Below, in pieces: positions 57,202 to 64,000 of a stretch of DNA of 64,000 nt. Under the pieces are notes generated by a model. It was not told the DNA's origin, ran no database searches, and saw only the letters and a list, made by a program, of their open reading frames with translations. The DNA lies in the NCBI RefSeq assembly GCF_964023145.1, contig NZ_CAXIED010000001.1:620001-684000 (forward strand), written 5' to 3'. Source of the stretch: Chlamydia sp. BM-2023. Its GTDB lineage: Bacteria > Chlamydiota > Chlamydiia > Chlamydiales > Chlamydiaceae. Made by a program: the position numbers and the translations under genes. The number at the start of each line of letters is the position of its first letter. Positions within the stretch are counted from its first letter, which is position 1.

Positions 57202-57969
57202 ATGCTACGTATACAAAACTTACACGTATGTTGTGAGGATGTTAAAATCCTGGATAATTTGAATGTACACATTCGTGCGGGGGAGCTGCATATTATTATG
57301 GGTCCCAACGGAGCAGGAAAATCTACCTTTGCAAAAGTGCTCTCGGGAGATGATAGTGTTTCTATTATTTCTGGGGAGATTAGTTTATTAGACCAGGACC
57401 TATTAGAAAAATCTCCTGAGGAGCGTGCTCAAGCGGGATTGTTTATAGGATTTCAACAGCCTCCAGAAATTCCCGGGGTAAACAACAGGCTATTTTTAAA
57501 AGATGCCTACAATGCTTGTAGGCGTTCTCGGCAAGAAGAAGAGATATCAGAAGTTGAATTTGATATGCTTCTATCTTCTGTTTCAGAAACGTATGAATTC
57601 GCATCTTTCTTTCATTTTTTAGAAAGAAATATTAACGAGGGATTTTCTGGAGGAGAGAGAAAGAAAAACGAAATTTGGCAGATGCTTGTTTTAGAGCCGG
57701 AAATGATATTACTAGATGAACCTGATTCCGGTTTAGATGTAGATGCATTAAGATTTGTTTGTAGAACCATAGAACGTTATCGCGAGCTCCATCCAAGAAG
57801 TTCTATGTGCATAGTGACGCACAACCCTAAATTAGGAAATCTTCTTAGTCCTGATCATGTTCATATTTTACTCGAAGGGCGTATAGCATGTTCTGGTGGA
57901 GTAGATTTGATGCGAGAGCTTGAAGATAAGAGCTATCATGAAGTGCTGCAGTGCTCTTCCCGGGGGTAA
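57202..57969 (+). CDS. sufC: SufC, Fe-S assembly ATPase
   Basis: A 255-residue soluble ABC ATPase. Walker A GPNGAGKS (34-41), signature FSGGERKKNEIWQMLV, Walker B ILLDEPDSGLD and H-loop VTHNPK. The FSGGERKKNE signature is distinctive for SufC. It powers the SufBCD complex in the cytosol. Translated one base ahead of sufD. Confidence 0.98.
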   Translation: MLRIQNLHVCCEDVKILDNLNVHIRAGELHIIMGPNGAGKSTFAKVLSGDDSVSIISGEISLLDQDLLEKSPEERAQAGLFIGFQQPPEIPGVNNRLFLKDAYNACRRSRQEEEISEVEFDMLLSSVSETYEFASFFHFLERNINEGFSGGERKKNEIWQMLVLEPEMILLDEPDSGLDVDALRFVCRTIERYRELHPRSSMCIVTHNPKLGNLLSPDHVHILLEGRIACSGGVDLMRELEDKSYHEVLQCSSRG

Positions 57970-57970
57970 T

Positions 57971-59248
57971 ATGTTAGATTTTTTAGAACATAGTGTCCCT
58001 ATAGTTAAGAATTCCGCGGTTCATCAAGCTGCCCAAGCATGCTATAACAAGCATTGCCAATCGGATTCTTTTAGAGAAGTATTTCGTTGTTTCCCCTGGC
58101 TTAAAAATTTAGCGGAATCTCCGGAGAAGTATCACATCGCTAATGGAGCCGCGGAAATAGTAAAGCAGCACTGGCTACACCATCAATACTCATTATCATG
58201 TGAATGTGTATTAATTAATGGGAAATATGAACCCTCGCTTTCTCAATTGCCCGAGGGAGTGATTTCCATGTCGTTGAAAGAGGCACAGTCAGTATTTTCT
58301 ACCTTTATTCAAATGTATGATATAGATGCTCAGCCTTTAGCTTTTTTTAATGCTGTGTGCTCTCATGAGGACGGCGTGGTTATTTATGTCCCTGAGGGAT
58401 TTCAGGTGAGCGAAACTTTATGCATTCGGCATATTTGTTTTCCAATATCTAACGACGACACAGTTATTTATTCTCCGAAGATAATTTTAATAGTAGGGAA
58501 GCAGGCTAGCTGTCGTGTTCACGTGCATCACCATACTGAACGAGGCAGTGGTGTTGCTGAGAGTTTTGCTATAGTTAATGGTGTTACGGAACTTTTTGTA
58601 TCAGAAGGTGCGGAGTTATCATTAACGATGGTGCCTAAATACGTGAATGAAGAAAGAGTAAGTTGGTCTCATACAGCAACTATTGAGGAAAAAGGTGCGT
58701 GTTCTATAACCCAACATCTTCTTAAAGATGTTCAGGGTTTTGGTTGGTTTGACAATACGTTTTCTATGGTTGGGGATAACTCTCATGCAGAATCTTTAGT
58801 TTCTGTTCTTTCTCCTAAAAAGACATGGGTGAGAAATCTCATGCATCATGATGCGGAGTCAACAACCTCCCGACAAACTATTAAATCGATATTATATTCA
58901 GGTCATTTTCTATTTGAGGGGAGTATAAACGTCTCATCACGAGGGATATTTTCAGATGCGTATCAAAAGCATGATACTTTACTGCTTAGTGATAATGCTT
59001 CTGTGACGACCTTCCCTAGGCTAGAAATCCTTACGGACGATGTTAAAGCTTCTCATGGGGCTACTGTAGGCCCGCTAGATCCTCAGCAAATATTTTATAT
59101 GCAATCGCGTGGAATGACGCGTGAAGAAGCCCAAAAGAAGCTTATCCAAGGGTTTTTATCAACACAACCTTCTCAAGAAGCTTTTCCAAAGCTAGCAGCA
59201 CAAATACAAGTTCAGGAAACTAGGGAGAGCACTATCGATGGTATGTAG
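57971..59248 (+). CDS. sufD: SufD, Fe-S cluster assembly protein
   Basis: A 425-residue paralogue of SufB with the C-terminal motif [42 protein letters not shown]. The earlier reading from 57920 would overlap sufC by 50 bases; the ATG at 57971 directly follows the sufC stop by one base. SufD completes the SufBCD complex. It overlaps sufS by eleven bases. Confidence 0.96.
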   Translation: MLDFLEHSVPIVKNSAVHQAAQACYNKHCQSDSFREVFRCFPWLKNLAESPEKYHIANGAAEIVKQHWLHHQYSLSCECVLINGKYEPSLSQLPEGVISMSLKEAQSVFSTFIQMYDIDAQPLAFFNAVCSHEDGVVIYVPEGFQVSETLCIRHICFPISNDDTVIYSPKIILIVGKQASCRVHVHHHTERGSGVAESFAIVNGVTELFVSEGAELSLTMVPKYVNEERVSWSHTATIEEKGACSITQHLLKDVQGFGWFDNTFSMVGDNSHAESLVSVLSPKKTWVRNLMHHDAESTTSRQTIKSILYSGHFLFEGSINVSSRGIFSDAYQKHDTLLLSDNASVTTFPRLEILTDDVKASHGATVGPLDPQQIFYMQSRGMTREEAQKKLIQGFLSTQPSQEAFPKLAAQIQVQETRESTIDGM

Positions 59249-60458
59249 AATAAAAGAAGATTTCCCTATTTTTGCTAACAAAAAACTCAAGGGAGAATCT
59301 TATACTTATTTAGATTCTGCAGCTACTACGCATAAACCTAAAAAAGTAATAGATGCTATTACGGATTTTTACAGCTTTGACTATGCTACTGTGAACCGTA
59401 ATGTCTATAGTTCTTCGAAAAACATTACCCAAGGTTACACTGCTGTTCGTGGAAAAGTACGCCAGTGGATACAAGCGTCCCATGATGAGGAAATCGTTTT
59501 TACTCGAGGGACTACAGCAGCGCTAAATTTATTAGCTATATCAGCTAACGAGGTGCTTATTCCTCAGGGTGGTGTTGTTTTGGTCTCAGAGGCGGAACAT
59601 CATGCTAATGTTTTGTCTTGGGAGATGGCTTGTCGTCGTCGAGGATCTCATGTAAAAAAAATATCTGTTGATGATTTTGGTTATATAAACCTGGAGCATT
59701 TAGAAGCCTTGCTAAAAGAAGGCGCTTCTTTTGTTAGTATAGCACATATTAGTAATGTTACCGGATGTATTCAGCCTTTAGAAGAAATCTCTCGTTTAGT
59801 TCATAAATATGGTGCCTACATTGCTGTGGATGGAGCTCAGGGAGTTGCCCATACTCCTATAAATGTCGTGGGCTGGGATGTAGATTTTTACGCATTTTCT
59901 TCGCATAAAATGTACGGCCCTACAGGTGTGGGAGTGTTATACGGGAAGAAGGAACTTTTAGAAAAGCTTCCTCCTGTGGAAGGAGGGGGAGATATGGTAG
60001 CTATCTATCATAGTGAACATCCCGAATTTCTCCCTTCGCCTTTAAAATTTGAAGCAGGAACCCCTCCAATAGCATCTATTTTAGGGTTAGGGGCCGCTAT
60101 AGATTATCTGCAAGCTTTGCCAGATTCTATATATCAGCAGGAAGAAGATTTAACAAATTACCTATACGATGAGTTAATGACTATTCCTGGCATACAAATA
60201 CTTGGTCCCTGCCAAGGAAAGCCTCGAGGGGCTTTGGTAAGCTCTAAAATTTCTGGAGCACACCCTTTTGATCTGGGATGTTTATTAGATCTTCAGGGCA
60301 TTGCCGTGCGTACAGGACATCAATGTTCTCAACCAGCAATGACTCGCTGGAATATGGGACATGTGCTTCGAGTTTCATTAGGTATTTATAATGATAAAGA
60401 AGATATTGAGATTTTTATGTCCGCTTTACGTGCTATATTAGCAAGAATTCGGGTATAG
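59238..60458 (+). CDS. sufS: SufS, cysteine desulfurase
   Basis: A 406-residue type II cysteine desulfurase. PLP-binding Lys224 in [16 protein letters not shown], active-site Cys363 in [11 protein letters not shown]. It takes sulfur from cysteine and passes it to the SufB scaffold, usually through SufE or SufU, neither of which is seen here. Start ATG 59238 overlaps sufD. Convergent with the next gene, three bases apart. Confidence 0.97.
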   Translation: MVCRIKEDFPIFANKKLKGESYTYLDSAATTHKPKKVIDAITDFYSFDYATVNRNVYSSSKNITQGYTAVRGKVRQWIQASHDEEIVFTRGTTAALNLLAISANEVLIPQGGVVLVSEAEHHANVLSWEMACRRRGSHVKKISVDDFGYINLEHLEALLKEGASFVSIAHISNVTGCIQPLEEISRLVHKYGAYIAVDGAQGVAHTPINVVGWDVDFYAFSSHKMYGPTGVGVLYGKKELLEKLPPVEGGGDMVAIYHSEHPEFLPSPLKFEAGTPPIASILGLGAAIDYLQALPDSIYQQEEDLTNYLYDELMTIPGIQILGPCQGKPRGALVSSKISGAHPFDLGCLLDLQGIAVRTGHQCSQPAMTRWNMGHVLRVSLGIYNDKEDIEIFMSALRAILARIRV

Positions 60459-60461
60459 CCT

Positions 60462-61241
60462 TTATCTTGAACTTTCTTGAAAATTCATCCGTTCTTTATG
60501 TCGGTAGCGCAAACAAGTTTGCTCGCATTTATCTATCAGCCAGTTTTTAGCGTATTTAGGACTATGGGTTAACTTAGGAAGCATATAGCGAGACTGCTTC
60601 ATATCTAAACGATAGATTCTATGTCGTTTGTTTTTACTGTTTATTGTATTTCCAAGAACAAAAGAAAACGGATAGTGCTTCTTAACTACTTGTTCACTGA
60701 GATTGTCATACTTCCCAAAGGGATAGAAAAAAACCTGGGGAGTTTTCCCTAAGGTTTTTTCAATATAATATTTAGATAGAAAAATTTCCGTAGCTAAGTA
60801 GGGAGGAGAATGACGTAAATTACGAATAGCAAATCCTGATGAGGCTAGTTGTATCTGGGGGGAATTTGCTATTGTTTGTAGTTCTTGTTTTGTGCAAAAC
60901 GGCTGGTATTCGGAAAAGATTTCATCCTGGAATGCTAGTGTTTCACTAGGGAATAAACGATGAGAAAGAGGGAGATTTTTTGCGGATTCATCGGCGACAT
61001 ATCTCCAAGCGATACCTACAACAGCGGGGATTTTGTGAGTCTGTAGGAAAGGGAATATATGGGAATAAAAATCTATAGAAGCATGGTCAAAAGTTAGCAT
61101 AAGAGATAACTTTTTTATGGGTTCTCCGGGGAGTACCAGGGGATATGTTTGCTTGAGAAGCAATAAATATCTTTGCAGTTTCTCTAAAGACTGCCTGTTT
61201 TTAGAAAAGAAAAGCTGTCGAAAGGCTAAAACAATAAGCAT
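60462..61241 (-). CDS. Degenerate NodB-fold (polysaccharide-deacetylase-like) protein
   Basis: A 259-residue protein with a short hydrophobic N-terminus (MLIVLAFRQLFF) but otherwise soluble. The fold shows in MLTFDHASIDFYSHIFPFLQTHKIPAVVGIAW and in ASSGFAIRNLRHSPPYLATEIFLSKYYIEKTLGKTPQVFFYPFGKYD. In active enzymes these are TFDDG and SHTxxHxxL with two histidine metal ligands. Here the second Asp is His and the histidine pair is missing, so ordinary metal-dependent deacetylation is doubtful. AGG lies seven bases before the ATG at 61241. Translationally coupled to the 52-codon gene upstream. Confidence 0.6.
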   Translation of the reverse strand: MLIVLAFRQLFFSKNRQSLEKLQRYLLLLKQTYPLVLPGEPIKKLSLMLTFDHASIDFYSHIFPFLQTHKIPAVVGIAWRYVADESAKNLPLSHRLFPSETLAFQDEIFSEYQPFCTKQELQTIANSPQIQLASSGFAIRNLRHSPPYLATEIFLSKYYIEKTLGKTPQVFFYPFGKYDNLSEQVVKKHYPFSFVLGNTINSKNKRHRIYRLDMKQSRYMLPKLTHSPKYAKNWLIDKCEQTCLRYRHKERMNFQESSR

Positions 61242-61249
61242 GTGCTGGC

Positions 61250-61408
61250 CTAGGATGACTGAGTGTTATCCTCGCAAGGATAAAGGACCAAAGATCCTGA
61301 AAGAATTTTTGGAGGATGCTGCGGCGCGGGTTCTGTAGCTGTTTGTGTAGAAGAAGAAGATTCCGTAGTTGAGTTGATCAATTCTTGGGAGTCTACAGTA
61401 GAATGCAT
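61250..61408 (-). CDS. 52-residue small protein upstream of the NodB-like gene
   Basis: A 52-residue reading frame with an excellent ribosome-binding site: AAAGGA five bases before the ATG at 61408. The peptide is MHSTVDSQELINSTTESSSS followed by a TQ/PAPQ-rich middle and the end LSGSLVLYPCEDNTQSS: Ser/Thr/Pro-rich, no membrane helix. The stop is eight bases before the NodB-like ATG, so the two would be coupled. No family is recognised. The gap between the 250-residue membrane gene and this gene is 25 bases, so the three minus-strand genes may be one operon. Confidence 0.6.
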   Translation of the reverse strand: MHSTVDSQELINSTTESSSSTQTATEPAPQHPPKILSGSLVLYPCEDNTQSS

Positions 61409-61433
61409 ACAGATCCTTTAATATAAGAGGCAG

Positions 61434-62087
61434 TTAATGCTTTTTGCCAAAACGCTTAGTTAATGTCCATTCTCCATCTTTGTAAAACTGTTCAAATTCT
61501 TTAAACAATGGGAGGGTTTTCAGTTCTTCGAAATCTACTTGGGTATCTTGATTTAGGATTTCTTTAATTTCTATGACTCTTAGCAGCGTGAGGAACCTTA
61601 ATGTAGGATAGTCCTCAGAAGATGCCGCTAATTTAAGAAGTTGAGAAGACTTTTCCAGGGCTACGTGATAATTTTCTGCAGCCTGAGCATCGGCGATTTC
61701 TTTTAGCAATACTTGAGCAGGAGATGGCATGCGAAAGGTAGAGCCGCTACCGTAAGCAAGGCCAGCATAATAAGCCCCACGCAAGGGCTCGTTATGAATA
61801 TAAAAACATGACGAGAGGAAACCAGCGTAAGGTTGTACGGAAGGTCCCCCCATACGATAGGCCCTTTCTAGCATCGGTAGGGAAGTTTTAGGAGGTATGA
61901 ATCCTTGAAAAACTGCAGATTCTGCAGTTTTTGTGAGCAGAAGAATACTATCGTGCTTTTCCCGATCACTTTTGTGGATATTGTAGGCAATTTTCCCTGT
62001 AAGAAATACGGCTAAAGTCACTAGCATGGTGAGAGTAAACGAATAGGAGTAAACCCTTTTCCATATTGAGGATAATAAGTTCTTCAT
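61434..62087 (-). CDS. Membrane-anchored protein of unknown function
   Basis: A 217-residue protein beginning MKNLLSSIWKRVYSYSFTLTMLVTLAVFLTGKIAYN, one N-terminal membrane helix (about 14-34) with a helical, probably TPR-like extracytoplasmic domain (FQGFIPPKTSLPMLERAYRMGGPSVQPYAG, LKEIADAQAAENYHVALEKSSQLLKLAASS). I prefer ATG 62087; the frame also opens at a TTG at 62186, which would add 33 residues before the helix. No recognised family. Confidence 0.6.
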   Translation of the reverse strand: MKNLLSSIWKRVYSYSFTLTMLVTLAVFLTGKIAYNIHKSDREKHDSILLLTKTAESAVFQGFIPPKTSLPMLERAYRMGGPSVQPYAGFLSSCFYIHNEPLRGAYYAGLAYGSGSTFRMPSPAQVLLKEIADAQAAENYHVALEKSSQLLKLAASSEDYPTLRFLTLLRVIEIKEILNQDTQVDFEELKTLPLFKEFEQFYKDGEWTLTKRFGKKH

Positions 62088-62326
62088 GAGCTTAGGATGT
62101 AAAGCGCTTAATAGCCCTAGTGTATCTGGAAAAATTTTTTTCGTAAACTCCTTGATGTGAGATGCCCCTGTAGCTGTAAATGCCAAAAAAAGCTCTTCAC
62201 TTCTACAAGCTCTTTTGATAGAAAAACTTCTGTGATACTATTTTCTCTGAAAATAAATAAGGATAATTTACATCTCTACGCCACTGAAAATGTTTCGGAG
62301 ATGGACAACAAGAGCGCAGGTAATTT

Positions 62327-63157
62327 GTGAGTGGAGTTATCAATAAAGATACAATAATAGAAGTGGCTATAGACAATATTCGTGTGAGTCCTTTTCAGCC
62401 TCGACGTATATTTTCTGAATCAGAACTACAGGAGTTAGTGTCTTCTTTAAAATCTGTAGGTTTAATTCATCCTCCTGTGGTTCGTGAAATCCGCAGCGGA
62501 GATAAGGTTTTATATTATGAATTAATAGCTGGGGAGCGCCGTTGGCGAGCATTACAGCTGGCGGGATATTCAACAATTCCTGTTGTTCTCAAGCAGGTAG
62601 TCACTGATGACATCGCTGCAGAAGCCACGCTAATAGAAAATATCCAAAGGGTGAACCTAAACCCTATGGAAATGGCAGAGGCTTTTAAAAAACTTATTAA
62701 TGTTTTCGGTCTGACCCAGGATAAGGTAGCCCATAGAGTAGGGAAAAAACGTTCTACGGTTGCTAATTACCTACGTCTATTTTCTTTGTCGGATACAATT
62801 CAAAAAAGTCTTTATTTGGGAGAGATTACTCTGGGTCATGCTAAGGTTATCCTTACTCTTGAGGATCCTAAATTACGGGAAATCCTTAATGAAAGAATAA
62901 TTTCCCAACGTCTTGCTGTTCGCGAAGCTGAACAAGAAGCTAAAAAATTGCTCTCTGGGGAGAGTAGTCCTTCTTTTAAAGAAAATACAAAATCACAGAG
63001 GGACTCATCTCATTCCTATGAGATGCAAGAGCGTCTAAGCCAATCTTTAGGATATAAGGTGACCGTAAAGTCTCAAGGGTCTCATTATAATGTAATGTTA
63101 CATATCCAAGATGAAGAACAGCTCAGACAGTTAGAAAAATTGCTTTTGCAATCGTAA
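62327..63157 (+). CDS. parB: ParB-like chromosome partition protein
   Basis: A 276-residue protein with the ParB N-terminal CTP-binding motif (ELIAGERRWRALQLAG), the nucleotide loop and a helix-turn-helix (TQDKVAHRVGKKRSTVANYLRLF) for parS binding. Its C-terminal part is a dimerisation domain. It starts with GTG at 62327 after AGG six bases upstream. No parA lies next to it in this window. Confidence 0.92.
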   Translation: MSGVINKDTIIEVAIDNIRVSPFQPRRIFSESELQELVSSLKSVGLIHPPVVREIRSGDKVLYYELIAGERRWRALQLAGYSTIPVVLKQVVTDDIAAEATLIENIQRVNLNPMEMAEAFKKLINVFGLTQDKVAHRVGKKRSTVANYLRLFSLSDTIQKSLYLGEITLGHAKVILTLEDPKLREILNERIISQRLAVREAEQEAKKLLSGESSPSFKENTKSQRDSSHSYEMQERLSQSLGYKVTVKSQGSHYNVMLHIQDEEQLRQLEKLLLQS

Positions 63158-63158
63158 T

Positions 63159-63187
63159 TTTAGAGAACAGGAAAGTTGTTCTCTAAA
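63159..63187. terminator. Inverted repeat between convergent parB and dppF
   Basis: Ten-bp stem TTTAGAGAAC (63159-63168) and GTTCTCTAAA (63178-63187), nine-base loop. T residues are only at the stem base, so it may be a weak bidirectional terminator. Confidence 0.6.
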
Positions 63188-63190
63188 TTC

Positions 63191-64000
63191 CTAGAAAATA
63201 CATTGATATGAATGTTTTTCATGATTCGTATATTCTGGAATAGGGCCTTTACGGCAAAGTTCTTGTCTTTTGGGACAGCGATTATAGAAAACACATCCCT
63301 GTGCGCACGGAGATTCACAAGGCGGAGTTTGATAAGGCTGTAACTTATCATTGGCATTGCGATTTTCAGGCATATCAGGAAGCTGTGAATTTAGAAGCAT
63401 CTGTGTATAGGGATGCCTGGGAGTTAAAAAGATGTCTTCTGTTTTTCCCGATTCAACAATTTTCCCTTTATACATAATGATAACTTCAGAACAAAATGAG
63501 CGTACTACTGCTAAGTCATGGGAAATAAATAAGTAGCTCATTTTCAGCTCTTTTTGTAGGTTGCTGAGCATATTAAGGATCTGAGCTTGCATGGAGAGAT
63601 CTAAAGCTGAAACAACCTCATCGCATATGATGAGCTGCGGAGAACCTAGAACAGCTCTTGCTATGGAAACACGCTGCTGTTGTCCCCCTGAGAGCTGATG
63701 AGGATAACGATAAAAATAATCAGCAGATAAACCTACCAGCTCTAGTGTATCTCCAATTACAGAAGTTAGTTTCTCTTTTGTAATTATCCTGTGATGAATA
63801 AGAGCATGGGCTAAGCTATCGAAAATCGTTTTTCTAGGGTTTAGTGATGCTTTAGGATTTTGAAATACCATACGCACATGAGAGCGTAAACGCTTTAAAT
63901 CATAGCGTGATTGCAGTTTGATAGGCGTGTTATTAAAAGATAAATACCCAGAAGTTAGTGGTAGCAACCCCGCAAGTGCTAAGGCTAACGTGGTTTTCCC
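63191..64000 (-). CDS. dppF: DppF/OppF-type oligopeptide ABC transporter ATPase (partial)
   Basis: The C-terminal 269 residues of a peptide-transporter ATPase; the N-terminus lies beyond the right edge. The first window codons read GKTTLALALAG, the end of Walker A. The signature LSGGQQQRVSIARAVL, Walker B LIICDEVVSALDLS, switch ISHD and the C-terminal oligopeptide/HPY domain with cysteines (CAQGCVFYNRCPKRQELCRKGP) follow. It energises peptide import, consistent with peptide scavenging. Position matches CT689. The short reading from 63967 is not the start. Confidence 0.93.
   Translation of the reverse strand, partial: GKTTLALALAGLLPLTSGYLSFNNTPIKLQSRYDLKRLRSHVRMVFQNPKASLNPRKTIFDSLAHALIHHRIITKEKLTSVIGDTLELVGLSADYFYRYPHQLSGGQQQRVSIARAVLGSPQLIICDEVVSALDLSMQAQILNMLSNLQKELKMSYLFISHDLAVVRSFCSEVIIMYKGKIVESGKTEDIFLTPRHPYTQMLLNSQLPDMPENRNANDKLQPYQTPPCESPCAQGCVFYNRCPKRQELCRKGPIPEYTNHEKHSYQCIF

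Noticed and set aside
57039..57308. Minus-strand ORFs in the suf operon
   Set aside because: Shadows of sufB and sufC; no independent signals.

Overview
The window is chromosomal DNA of a Chlamydia species. The strongest marker is the major outer membrane protein gene ompA (49270-50442), whose product carries the classic N-terminal MKKLLKSAL signal peptide, the [15 protein letters not shown] mature start and the C-terminal NAQFRF end. Supporting markers are a DUF582 protein pair, a 76-kDa-type effector, the Scc4/CdsD-CdsQ/CdsC type III secretion cluster, a giant PBP2 and a two-subunit second topoisomerase. The MOMP and 76-kDa proteins resemble the former Chlamydophila lineage (psittaci/caviae/felis/pneumoniae side) more than C. 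trachomatis. I do not assign a species. Gene density is high, most genes sit in tight operons, and there are no insertion sequences, phage genes or CRISPR arrays.

Layout. 1-6909: recB (cut by the left edge) and recC, divergent from an LplT-like transporter. 6924-14876: tRNA-hydroxylating rhodanese, ribosomal protein S4, endonuclease IV, lipid II flippase MurJ, a beta-barrel outer-membrane protein and a 76-kDa-type secreted effector. 15009-20579: two divergent DUF582 effectors and a 58-codon gene behind a near-perfect sigma-54 promoter. 20576-25117: lptB-lptC-like-kdsA (LPS core synthesis and export), tRNA-Arg, a KH-domain RNA-binding protein, a pseudouridine synthase and two small unknown genes. 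25214-28468: the second topoisomerase pair parE-parC. 28920-43255: hemA, then the large type III secretion cluster scc4-cdsD-E-F-G-CT668-like-cdsN-O-P-Q-pkn5-cdsC, ended by a strong terminator.

43291-50442: tRNA-Thr; the arginine-kinase pair mcsA-mcsB; tRNA-Glu and tRNA-Lys; the translation operon tRNA-Gly-rpsB-tsf-pyrH-frr; and ompA with its own terminator. 51048-60458: pbp2, a TPR gene with a second sigma-54 promoter, and the iron-sulfur assembly operon sufBCDS behind a sharp dyad that looks like an operator. 60462-64000: a degenerate NodB-fold protein preceded by a previously unlisted 52-codon gene, a membrane-anchored unknown protein, parB, and dppF cut by the right edge.

How the parts fit: much of the window serves the developmental cycle. 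It holds the secretion machine and effectors, outer-membrane proteins, the lipid II flippase and PBP2 for the reduced peptidoglycan of division, and two sigma-54 promoters of the late regulon. The observations I rate most worth a check are the two sigma-54 promoters, the suf operator palindrome, the possibly leaderless pbp2 mRNA, the rpsB leader hairpin and the coupled 52-aa/NodB-like pair. I found no clearly undescribed multi-gene system; the last pair is the nearest candidate.
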